DNA of 16,722 bases from Candidatus Omnitrophota bacterium (GTDB lineage Bacteria > Omnitrophota > Gorgyraeia > Gorgyraeales > Gorgyraeaceae), in the NCBI GenBank assembly GCA_018901615.1, contig JAHIEN010000049.1, forward strand, positions 1 to 16,722, given 5' to 3'. The position numbers were made by a program, and so were the translations under genes. Shown here piece after piece: positions 6,918 to 13,367 of the stretch. Below the pieces are notes generated by a model. It worked only from the letters and a program-made list of their open reading frames with translations, did not search any database and was not told where the DNA came from. Every line of letters starts with the position of its first letter. Position 1 is the first letter of the stretch.

Positions 6918-7331
6918 TCAAATTTGCTTAATGGCCCATTGGTAAAATCTCTCTACTTGTTTTATCATATCTAAAGCTTCGCTTTTAATGAAATTTCTAT
7001 TTTCATACGCAACAGTGTTCTTTTTAGCTATTATACGTTTGGCAGTCTGGCTTTTTTGCGCTATGTCTTTTATTCTATTGCCAACAGAGGAAGTCAATAA
7101 ATCAACTACTACCATATGATCCTCTTCTGATGAGCGTATGCCAGAATGCCTGACTAATATAGCGTCTATCAAAGAAATAGTGGCATGAACTCCATTTAGA
7201 CCAGCCGCATTCCAATTCTCTGCCTTTTCTGCCTGATACATGGTTTGGTAAAATTCTTTGGCCTTTTTAAGGTATATGGCATATTCGGATCTTTCAACAG
7301 CTTTTGTTTTATAGTGCCTTGCTGCGCTCAC
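6918..7331 (-). CDS. HEPN domain protein, partner of an MNT nucleotidyltransferase
   Basis: A 137-residue all-helical protein with the HEPN pattern: a conserved helix with GLNGVHATISLIDAILV (about 45-60), then R66-S-S-E-E-D-H72, the R-x5-H signature that forms the RNase site in HEPN toxins, and a C-terminal helix with Y-E-N-R and KQVERFYQW. It starts with GTG at 7331, overlapping the stop of the MNT gene as GTGA. AAAGGA lies seven bases before it, so the pair is translationally coupled. In HEPN/MNT modules the HEPN protein is usually the toxin and the MNT protein neutralises it, by adenylylation in studied cases. Whether this one is a toxin is inferred from the pairing and the intact motif. 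It ends 39 bp before nnrE. Confidence 0.85.
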   Translation of the reverse strand: MSAARHYKTKAVERSEYAIYLKKAKEFYQTMYQAEKAENWNAAGLNGVHATISLIDAILVRHSGIRSSEEDHMVVVDLLTSSVGNRIKDIAQKSQTAKRIIAKKNTVAYENRNFIKSEALDMIKQVERFYQWAIKQI

Positions 7332-7951
7332 GCCAAGATCCTTTCAATCGGCTCGCCGTAAATCAATTGATTGTTATTTAAAATCGAGCGGATTATAGCC
7401 TTTTTTTCAATATGCCTTCTTTTTATTTCGACCTTTGTTAAGATATAAGGTGAGATAGCGGCTCCAAATTTTTCGGCCATATCAATACTTAACTTATCCA
7501 TTGCTTTATCTATTTTAGTTTTTCCAATTTTATTCCTGGTTATAACTATCAGATCAATATCGCTTTTCGATGTTTCCTCTTTCCTGACAATACTGCCAAA
7601 TATGGCCATGGAGACGATTTCTTGTTTTTCACGAAGCAAGTTCTTTGTAATAGATGAGATTATATCGCTATATATAGATTTTTCTTTTTCAAATAGAGGC
7701 TCTAGAAGTTTTTTAACAATGTGATTGTTTTTTCGCAGTTTGTATAAGATCGCGTTGCCTTTTTTTCTTACGCTGATCAACCCCTCTCCCTTCATCCTTT
7801 GCAGTGTTTTATATGTGGAAGAAGCGCTCATGTCTATGCCTCTGGCAATACCTCTACCAGTATGTTCGTCCGCTTCAACAAGAAGAAATCGTAAAATTTT
7901 TATTTTTGACCCGTGTTTTAATATTTCGTCTAACTTATCATATATTTTCAT
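7328..7951 (-). CDS. MNT-type nucleotidyltransferase with N-terminal winged helix-turn-helix
   Basis: A protein of about 207 residues. Residues 6-75 form a winged HTH of the MarR/ArsR kind (HGSKIKILRFLL; DMSASSTYKTLQRMKGEGLI; RKKGNAILYKL). The C-terminal part is a minimal nucleotidyltransferase with GS-x10-D-x-D (G119-S120, D131 and D133), the metal-binding signature. The fused DNA-binding domain suggests that this antitoxin-type partner also represses its own promoter, and two palindromic repeats sit at the predicted start site. ATG 7951 was chosen because AAAAGG lies 9 bases upstream. ATG 7957 (spacing 3) and TTG 7987 are less likely, and TTG 7987 would start inside the operator. The gene is AT-rich compared with nnrE and glmS host parts, hinting at acquisition. 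Confidence 0.87.
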   Translation of the reverse strand: MKIYDKLDEILKHGSKIKILRFLLVEADEHTGRGIARGIDMSASSTYKTLQRMKGEGLISVRKKGNAILYKLRKNNHIVKKLLEPLFEKEKSIYSDIISSITKNLLREKQEIVSMAIFGSIVRKEETSKSDIDLIVITRNKIGKTKIDKAMDKLSIDMAEKFGAAISPYILTKVEIKRRHIEKKAIIRSILNNNQLIYGEPIERILA

Positions 7952-7969
7952 AGCCATGCGCCTTTTGTC

Positions 7970-8005
7970 GTTCGTATTGTAGAACAAATGTTCGCTTTAT
8001 AGAAC
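7970..8005. promoter_or_regulatory. Tandem palindromic operators before the HEPN/MNT pair
   Basis: Two 16-bp copies, 7970-7985 and 7990-8005, read on the minus strand GTTCTACAATACGAAC and GTTCTATAAAGCGAAC. Both fit GTTCTAYAAWRCGAAC with GTTC/GAAC ends. Their centres are 20 bp apart, about two helical turns, so two dimers could bind one face. The second copy covers the predicted transcription start. The winged HTH of the MNT protein is the natural candidate ligand. Confidence 0.7.
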
Positions 8006-8007
8006 AT

Positions 8008-8036
8008 AGTATACGTCATACCTTGAACATAGTCAA
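8008..8036 (-). promoter_or_regulatory. sigma70-like promoter of the HEPN/MNT operon
   Basis: On the minus strand, TTGACT (8036-8031), a 17-base spacer and TATACT (8013-8008), each differing from consensus at one position. The predicted start is near 8001, inside the first operator copy. The 9-mer ACTATGTTC occurs twice, at 8033-8025 in the spacer and at 8010-8002. Confidence 0.7.
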
Positions 8037-8057
8037 GGGGCTTCTTTCTCCAAAGTT

Positions 8058-8084
8058 TACAATTACTGCATTGCAATAATTGTA
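8058..8084. promoter_or_regulatory. 27-bp near-perfect palindrome in the divergent control region
   Basis: The arms TACAATTA (8058-8065) and TAATTGTA (8077-8084) flank c-TGCA-t-TGCA-a. Thus 12 of 13 position pairs are complementary around a single central base. It sits between the outward-facing -35 of the HEPN/MNT promoter (8031-8036) and the -35-like TTGAAG at 8087. It is a good candidate for a dimeric regulator site. A cruciform or hairpin role is the alternative. Confidence 0.55.
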
Positions 8085-8086
8085 GG

Positions 8087-8115
8087 TTGAAGCTTTATAT
8101 CTTATGTGCTAAACT
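8087..8115 (+). promoter_or_regulatory. Possible promoter of the spermidine synthase-like gene
   Basis: TTGAAG (8087-8092), a 17-base spacer and TAAACT (8110-8115), the latter matching the -10 consensus at four of six positions. The predicted start is at about 8122, so the message would begin right at the ATG at 8124. No Shine-Dalgarno sequence precedes that ATG. Confidence 0.35.
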
Positions 8116-8123
8116 TATAGATA

Positions 8124-10361
8124 ATGCATTACAGGTCAAAGTTAAATCTCAGCGCCTTTACGCTCGGCCTTACATCTATGGTCGGGCAGATAATCATTAT
8201 CAGGGAACTTATTGTTGTATTTTACGGCAATGAGTTATCGCTTGGCATTATTCTGGCAAGCTGGCTTTTCTGGGTGGCATTTGGAAGCCTTGTTATTGGC
8301 AGGTTCGCTGACAGGCTAAAATCCAAAAAAAATCTACTCGCGAATATCCAGCTTATCACTGCCCTGACCCTGCCATTAAACCTGATCTTGATCCGAAGCA
8401 TAAAATCAATTTTAAATATCCCCACCGGCCAGATAATCGACTTTATTCCAATGTTAGGCGCTTCTTTTATCTCATTATCTTTTATCTGCAGCCTTTTGGG
8501 ATTTACATTTGTACTGATATCAAGGCTCTCCGCTGAAAAAACCCAAAACCCTTGTCTAGAGATAGGAAAGATCTACCTGGTCGAAGGATTGGGCGCGTCC
8601 ATCGGGGGCATTATTTATAGTTTTTTTCTTATAAGGGCGCTTTCCCCGTTTGAAAACATCCTTATCCTTTCAGGCACGAACATTGCTGCTTCTATCATTG
8701 TCTGCAGAAACATACTAACCCTGCTCTATATAATTGTCCTGGCGCTGGGCTTTGTCTTTAAGTGGCCCCTGTCCCTGGAAAAATACACAAGACAAAACCA
8801 GTTCAGGCCGTTTGAGCTGGTTGAAAGCGCGGATTCCATATACGGTAATGTCTCTGTCACGAAAAGAGGACCTGATTTTAGTTTTTACGAAAATGGCTTT
8901 CTGGTGTTCACCAGCGGCGACCTTCTGACAAGCGAGGAATCAGTGCAATACGCCATGCTGGAACATCCCCGGCCCCAGGACATCCTCCTCATAGGCGGCG
9001 GATATTCAGGCTCTCTGGAACAAATCCTCAAACACCCTGTTAAAAAAGTGGACTATGTTGAGCTGGATCCTTTGATTATCAAAATGGCGCAAAAATACAC
9101 GCCTCCAGTGCAAGATAAAAGGGCAAACATAATAAATACCGACGGCAGATTGTTTGTAAAAAACACGGGCTCTCTTTACGACGTCATAATCTTAAACCTT
9201 CCTGATCCGCATACGGCAATGCTAAACAGGTTTTATTCCCTGGAGTTCTTTAGAGAAATAAAAAGGATCCTTGCGCCCGGAGGTGTATTTTCTTTTTCGC
9301 TCACGTCTTCTGAAAACTATATAAACCATGAACAGGCGTATTACCTTGCCAGTATCTACAACACCCTTAAAAAAGAATTCGATGATGTAAAAGTCCTGCC
9401 AGGGGATACCGCTCATTTCCTGGCGTCAGAAACAAAGGATCTCTTGACCTATGATCCTGATGTGCTCATAAAAAGATTAAGAGAACGCGGGGTCAACACA
9501 AAATTTGTCAGTGAGTACTATCTGCCTTTTAGGCTGGATCCTATGAGGATAAAATACCTGGAAAATGCTATCCTTGAATCAGGCAAAGCAAAAATAAATA
9601 AAGATTTCAGGCCCATCGGATATTTTTACCACATGTCTTTGTGGATAACCCAGTTTCATTCTGGCAAAGGCCTGTTAGGGTATCTGGAAAAAATAAACCT
9701 AAAATTTATTATCATGGTAATCTTTGCGCTATTCTTAGTGGCGGTATTGGTTCAATGGCTCAGGCGCAAGGTTTCTCGCGCGCCTATTATAATATCTATC
9801 GGCACAACAGGCATGAGCGAGATATCATTTCAAATAATAGTAATACTGGCCTTTCAGTTTTTATACGGCTATGTGTATTATAAGATAGGCCTTATATTGA
9901 CCTCTTTTATGATAGGCCTTGTATTAGGAAGCTTTTTTATAAACAGGGTCTTAGGGGCTATAAAAAATGAAAAGGCGCTATACATCAAGACGCAGATCGC
10001 GATATGCGTCTATCCATTGATACTGCCTTTAATATTTAACTATATATCAAAGGTCGGGCCTGAAAGAGAGGCCCTGGCGCGCGCTTTACAGACAAGTTTT
10101 GTCATGCTGCCTGTCATAGCAGGCTTTATAGGCGGGTTTCAGTTTCCTCTTGCCAATAAAATATGCCTTAAATCCAACGCGGATATCAGTAAAACAACAG
10201 GGCTTCTTTATGGGATCGACCTTCTTGGTTCCTGCATTGGGGCCTTTATTATAGGGGTTCTGCTCGTGCCTATAATAGGCGTCACGCAGGTATGTTTTTT
10301 GATCGCTTTTATCAATTTTCTCGCACTCGCGCTCTTGTTTTTTCAAAAAAATATGCTATAG
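8124..10361 (+). CDS. Membrane-embedded spermidine synthase-like fusion protein
   Basis: A 745-residue protein with three parts. Residues 1-225 hold about seven hydrophobic helices, beginning LGLTSMVGQIIIIRELIVVFYGNELSLG. Residues 250-480 are a spermidine-synthase-type Rossmann domain with IYGNVSV, ILLIGGGYSGSLEQIL (about 287), KVDYVELDPLII, a GRLFV stretch after NTD, and LPDPHTAMLNRFYS near 359 containing the catalytic-type Asp. Residues 525-740 hold about six more helices. Such fusions are common in uncultured anaerobes, usually annotated as fused MFS/spermidine synthase. True polyamine synthesis is not proven for them, and the substrate is unknown. It is the only plus-strand gene in the window, is probably transcribed alone, and is followed by a strong terminator. 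The ATG at 8124 lacks a Shine-Dalgarno site. Confidence 0.88.
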   Translation: MHYRSKLNLSAFTLGLTSMVGQIIIIRELIVVFYGNELSLGIILASWLFWVAFGSLVIGRFADRLKSKKNLLANIQLITALTLPLNLILIRSIKSILNIPTGQIIDFIPMLGASFISLSFICSLLGFTFVLISRLSAEKTQNPCLEIGKIYLVEGLGASIGGIIYSFFLIRALSPFENILILSGTNIAASIIVCRNILTLLYIIVLALGFVFKWPLSLEKYTRQNQFRPFELVESADSIYGNVSVTKRGPDFSFYENGFLVFTSGDLLTSEESVQYAMLEHPRPQDILLIGGGYSGSLEQILKHPVKKVDYVELDPLIIKMAQKYTPPVQDKRANIINTDGRLFVKNTGSLYDVIILNLPDPHTAMLNRFYSLEFFREIKRILAPGGVFSFSLTSSENYINHEQAYYLASIYNTLKKEFDDVKVLPGDTAHFLASETKDLLTYDPDVLIKRLRERGVNTKFVSEYYLPFRLDPMRIKYLENAILESGKAKINKDFRPIGYFYHMSLWITQFHSGKGLLGYLEKINLKFIIMVIFALFLVAVLVQWLRRKVSRAPIIISIGTTGMSEISFQIIVILAFQFLYGYVYYKIGLILTSFMIGLVLGSFFINRVLGAIKNEKALYIKTQIAICVYPLILPLIFNYISKVGPEREALARALQTSFVMLPVIAGFIGGFQFPLANKICLKSNADISKTTGLLYGIDLLGSCIGAFIIGVLLVPIIGVTQVCFLIAFINFLALALLFFQKNML

Positions 10362-10415
10362 TTATTATAGAAACAGGGAGGTACAAAAATAGCGCAAGCA
10401 ACTAGGCTTATTGCC

Positions 10416-10451
10416 TATAAAAAAGCCCCTTAAAAAAGGGGCTTTTTTATA
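10416..10451. terminator. Bidirectional rho-independent terminator
   Basis: A 16-bp perfect stem has the core AAGCCCCTT/AAGGGGCTT, a 4-A loop and A/T tracts at its base. Read in either direction, the GC stem is followed by six T residues. It lies between the converging spermidine synthase-like gene (ends 10361) and the Memo-AMMECR1 gene (ends 10529), and can end both transcripts. Confidence 0.93.
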
Positions 10452-10528
10452 CATTCGCGGCCACAAGAACAATAATGACCGCTCAGTATCAAATGCCTTA
10501 CTTAAAAGACTGAGCATTTGTTTGTCCA

Positions 10529-12004
10529 TTATTCGCCGAAGACTTCTGCGGAAAAAGTATATATCTCTGTGGCTGGATCTTGCCAGGCATTGGCAGAGAG
10601 GCCTGCCTTGCGGCATGTCTGGTCCAGGAACGTCTTTCTATCCCAGCTATATTCAGCCGCGACCTGCGGCAGGAGCAGGCCTGAGGAAAACCCTTGTTTC
10701 ATGTAAAGCCCATGCTTACCGACTTCGATCTCATTTATATCGCTTATGCGTTTTAACGGGGTAAGCGCTGAGATCTCTATGTCTATACTATCCAGCTCTT
10801 TTTCCGTAACAGGGCTGAAACGATGGTCATTTATAGCAGCCGACATGGCAACATCTTTGACGGTCTCATAAAGCGGCTTGACAGCGATTATATATCCTAT
10901 ACAACCGCGCAGCTGGCCTTGTTTTTTTAATGTTACAAACGCGCCGCAATTTTCCTTGAGTCGTTTTTCTGTGACTTCTATTTTAGCCTGTTTTTTGCCA
11001 GTGACTGCCTCTACCACAGAGGCCTTCGCGATCTGGAGAAGTTTTTGTTTCTCTTCTTTACTCAGATACTCGTCTTTCATTATCATCGCCCCCTCACCCT
11101 TGCCCTCTCCCTGCTGGGGAGAGGGGATATACATGACGATACTTGAATAACCGACTACCCTTGACTTATCCCCTGTCACATCTCCGGAATTAGCGTATCT
11201 TAAGACCTTGGCCCTGGCGTTGTAAGAGTTAGCGAGCATTATGCTGGCCAGGACCGCTATGGGCGCGTCTATTTCTGTGTCGCCGTCTCTTAACTGTTCA
11301 AGAAGCCAGTCTGCATCTAATTTTTCCACAGCTGAGATGCCGCTTGTGTCAAGCTTGACCGCCTCGTCATATGGATGGTAATGAGAAAGGTCCACGCTTA
11401 TTATTAAAAGCGTGTCGTCGTCAATAACATCATAGAGCGCGCCGCTCAATATACGCGCGTCTTCCATAAGAGGCGAGCCCATGGCTATAGGGACAATGCT
11501 GAAATCCTTGCCCTTGTATATCCTCTGTAAAAAAGGAAGCTCTACTTCAATGGCATGCTCTTTCTCATGGGCCTCTGGATAGAATAAAAACCTTTTATCT
11601 GTTTTTATTATCCTGTCTGCGAGCTCTTCATTCACTTTGATCCGGCCAAGCGGCGTCTCAAAAAAACCTTTATTGTATACTGATATACCGTCAAACCCCA
11701 CATAATGGCTCGGCGAGATTATTATTATTTTTTTAAAGTCCGTACCTTCAAGCTGTTTGAATCCATGGGCCGCCACCTGTCCGGAATACGCATAGCCCGC
11801 GTGCGGGACAATAATGGCCAGGGGCCTGCCTTTAATGTCTATCTTTTTTACGTTAGCGAGGAATGTGTCTACGGTCTGAGTTAATTCGTGCTTATCCGCC
11901 GGGTAGAACGTGCCTGCCACAGCGCTTCTGCGCACCTCTTCCGACGACGTAGGGCTGCATGAAAATAAAAATAACAATAGCGTCAGGGCAGTGATTTTTC
12001 TCAT
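10529..12004 (-). CDS. AmmeMemoRadiSam system protein B-A fusion lipoprotein (Memo + AMMECR1)
   Basis: A 491-residue two-domain protein. Residues 1-16 are a lipoprotein signal (KITALTLLLFLFSC, lipobox LFSC with Cys16), and lgt lies in the same gene run. Residues 25-293 are a Memo domain: VAGTFYPAD, IIVPHAGYAYSG (H68), IISPSHYVGFDG (H100), EHAIEVELPFLQ, and VDLSHYHPYDEA (H208, H210). Residues 312-490 are an AMMECR1 domain: LRGCIGYI (365-372), INDHRFSPVT (391-400), and QGFSSGLLLPQVAAEYSW. The linker SPQQGEGKGEG (295-305) is encoded by a GC-rich palindromic repeat. The domains are separate proteins in many genomes, where they co-occur with the radical SAM enzyme found two genes upstream here. 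The biochemical role of the system is not settled; envelope location is inferred from the lipobox. The ATG at 12004 has AGGA seven bases upstream. Confidence 0.93.
   Translation of the reverse strand: MRKITALTLLLFLFSCSPTSSEEVRRSAVAGTFYPADKHELTQTVDTFLANVKKIDIKGRPLAIIVPHAGYAYSGQVAAHGFKQLEGTDFKKIIIISPSHYVGFDGISVYNKGFFETPLGRIKVNEELADRIIKTDKRFLFYPEAHEKEHAIEVELPFLQRIYKGKDFSIVPIAMGSPLMEDARILSGALYDVIDDDTLLIISVDLSHYHPYDEAVKLDTSGISAVEKLDADWLLEQLRDGDTEIDAPIAVLASIMLANSYNARAKVLRYANSGDVTGDKSRVVGYSSIVMYIPSPQQGEGKGEGAMIMKDEYLSKEEKQKLLQIAKASVVEAVTGKKQAKIEVTEKRLKENCGAFVTLKKQGQLRGCIGYIIAVKPLYETVKDVAMSAAINDHRFSPVTEKELDSIDIEISALTPLKRISDINEIEVGKHGLYMKQGFSSGLLLPQVAAEYSWDRKTFLDQTCRKAGLSANAWQDPATEIYTFSAEVFGE
11089..11126. 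repeat. GC-rich palindromic repeat inside the Memo-AMMECR1 linker
   Basis: CCCTCACCCTTGCCCTCTCC followed by CTGCTGGGGAGAGGGG forms a 9-bp perfect hairpin (ccctctccc at 11103-11111, gggagaggg at 11117-11125, loop of 5). Near-identical palindromes of this kind are scattered between genes in many bacterial genomes, as I recall. Here it lies in frame and encodes the peptide between the two domains. Only one copy is visible in this window. Confidence 0.65.
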
Positions 12005-12008
12005 CGCA

Positions 12009-12161
12009 TCATCCTGCGAGGTTTTTGTAATATCTCGCGTCTTTACGCGAGATATCGGGCCTTGGATTGAACAGCCTCAATAAAGGCATGGCTATTATAG
12101 CCATGATCCCCAGAAACCCTGCCTTGAAAAACTGTTTACGCGTGATTTTTTTATTCATCAT
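12009..12161 (-). CDS. Small Tat-like or membrane-anchored protein of the AmmeMemoRadiSam cluster
   Basis: A 50-residue protein of unknown function. The N-terminus KKITRKQFFKAG followed by a hydrophobic stretch (about residues 16-31) resembles a twin-arginine signal with RK in place of RR. The C-terminus is SRKDARYYKNLAG, sharing K-[ED]-A-[KR]-YYK with the other small protein of this cluster (13155-13367). Start: ATG 12161, with AAGGAG six bases upstream; the adjacent ATG 12158 is equally possible at nine. It lies 26 bp after the radical SAM gene and ends 4 bp before the Memo gene, so it is almost certainly in the operon. An upstream in-frame ATG at 12197 overlaps the radical SAM stop and has no evident Shine-Dalgarno site. 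Confidence 0.7.
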   Translation of the reverse strand: MMNKKITRKQFFKAGFLGIMAIIAMPLLRLFNPRPDISRKDARYYKNLAG

Positions 12162-12187
12162 CTTGGTCTCCTTGTTAATCGCCGCGG

Positions 12188-13162
12188 CTATTCCCATTTC
12201 CCTGGTATTCTGTGATTACAAAATCTGCATTTGCCATTAACTATATTATACTCCAAAATCATGTATCCGCGCCTGGCTATTACAATTTTTTTGCATACAG
12301 GACAATAGGTGTTATTACCGTCGTGGCCAGGGATATTCCCTACATATACATATTGGATACCTTTCGACATCGCGATCTCCCTGGCGCGCGTAAGGACATC
12401 CTCAGGCGTGGGAGGAAGATTTTTCAATTGATACATGGGCCAGAACTTTGAAAAATGAAGCGGCGTCTCTACCCCGACATTGTCCGCAATCCAGCCGCTC
12501 AATTTTGAAAAATCCTCTCTGGTGTCATTGTAGGTAGGCACCACCAGATTGGTGATCTCCACCCACACGCCTCTGTCTTTCATGGTCTTGATAGTATTGA
12601 GGACAGGTCTGAGCGTACCCCCGGACATAGTCCTGTAAAAATCTTCGGTCATTCCTTTTAAGTCAATGTTAGCGGCGTCTACAAATGTAAGCGCCTCTTT
12701 CAATGGTTCTGGGTTTATATAACCTGCCGTGACCCACACATTCAAAAGTCCGTTTTTATGCGCGAGCCTTCCGGTGTCAGCCGCATATTCAAAAAATATA
12801 ATCGGGTCAGAATAGGTATAGGCGATTGTCCTGCATTTTGCGTCAATGGCCTTATTGATAACTTCCTGAGGCGAGAGGTCGATATTCCGCGTGTTCTCAG
12901 GCTCTCTCTGTGATATCTCCCAGTTCTGACAGTACTTGCAATGCAGGTTACATCCTGCTGTCGCAATAGAAAAAGAGCCTGTGCCCGGCAGATAATGAAA
13001 GAGGGGTTTTTTCTCTATGGGGTCCACGTGCACGGAGCATGGTTTTCCGTAAACAAGCGTCTTGAGCCTGCCTTCTATGTTCATCCTGGCCCTGCAATTC
13101 CCGCGCTGGCCGCTCCTTAATTCGCATTCCCTCGGGCATAATAGGCACTTGACCTTACTCAT
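12188..13162 (-). CDS. AmmeMemoRadiSam system radical SAM enzyme
   Basis: A 324-residue enzyme. It opens with KVKCLLCPRECEL...GNCRAR, the Cys-rich N-terminal segment of this family. The radical SAM cluster motif C-x3-C-x2-C is GCNLHCKYCQNW (about 70-81), followed by TIAYTYSDPIIFFEY (about 113), DLKGMTEDFY and LVVPTYNDT. The C-terminus has two Cys pairs (YCPVC and KCRFC), suggesting an extra metal site. It generates a 5'-deoxyadenosyl radical; the substrate is unknown. ATG 13162 overlaps the stop of the preceding small protein by 8 bases (ATGAGTAA), with AAGGTG just upstream. Full-length relatives, as I recall them, begin with an EAxYYxxL segment before KVxCxLCPxxC. Here that segment is at the end of the neighbouring gene instead. 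Confidence 0.93.
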   Translation of the reverse strand: MSKVKCLLCPRECELRSGQRGNCRARMNIEGRLKTLVYGKPCSVHVDPIEKKPLFHYLPGTGSFSIATAGCNLHCKYCQNWEISQREPENTRNIDLSPQEVINKAIDAKCRTIAYTYSDPIIFFEYAADTGRLAHKNGLLNVWVTAGYINPEPLKEALTFVDAANIDLKGMTEDFYRTMSGGTLRPVLNTIKTMKDRGVWVEITNLVVPTYNDTREDFSKLSGWIADNVGVETPLHFSKFWPMYQLKNLPPTPEDVLTRAREIAMSKGIQYVYVGNIPGHDGNNTYCPVCKKIVIARRGYMILEYNIVNGKCRFCNHRIPGKWE

Positions 13163-13367
13163 CTATCACCTTATAATATTTGGCCTCTTTAGGTTCAAGA
13201 CCCGCCTCTTTGAGTTTATTCAGAACCTCGCTTACATCAATCTGGGGAGATGAAATCTCGGCAGGCCTATTAAATATCTCCCTGGATATGTTCATATATA
13301 TCTCATAAGCGAAGAGGATTGTCAGAAGGCCTGCAAGAACAATGAACAGTCTATCTCTTTTTTGCAT
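13155..13367 (-). CDS. Small single-pass membrane protein with KEAKYYK tail
   Basis: A 70-residue protein with one hydrophobic helix (about residues 7-25, RLFIVLAGLLTILFAYEIYM), a polar middle and a C-terminus EAGLEPKEAKYYKVIDE. I do not recognise a named family. Its tail matches the tail of the 50-residue protein downstream, and also the segment that normally precedes the Cys-rich start of AmmeMemoRadiSam radical SAM enzymes, which begins at exactly this point in another frame. It overlaps the upstream FMN/4Fe-4S gene by 17 bases and the radical SAM gene by 8, so it is translated within the operon. Either it is a membrane anchor split from the enzyme or an independent small partner. Confidence 0.75.
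   Translation of the reverse strand: MQKRDRLFIVLAGLLTILFAYEIYMNISREIFNRPAEISSPQIDVSEVLNKLKEAGLEPKEAKYYKVIDE

Noticed and set aside
10411..10764. Plus-strand reading frames across the terminator and the end of the Memo-AMMECR1 gene
   Set aside because: They start inside the terminator hairpin and run antisense to a conserved AMMECR1 domain.
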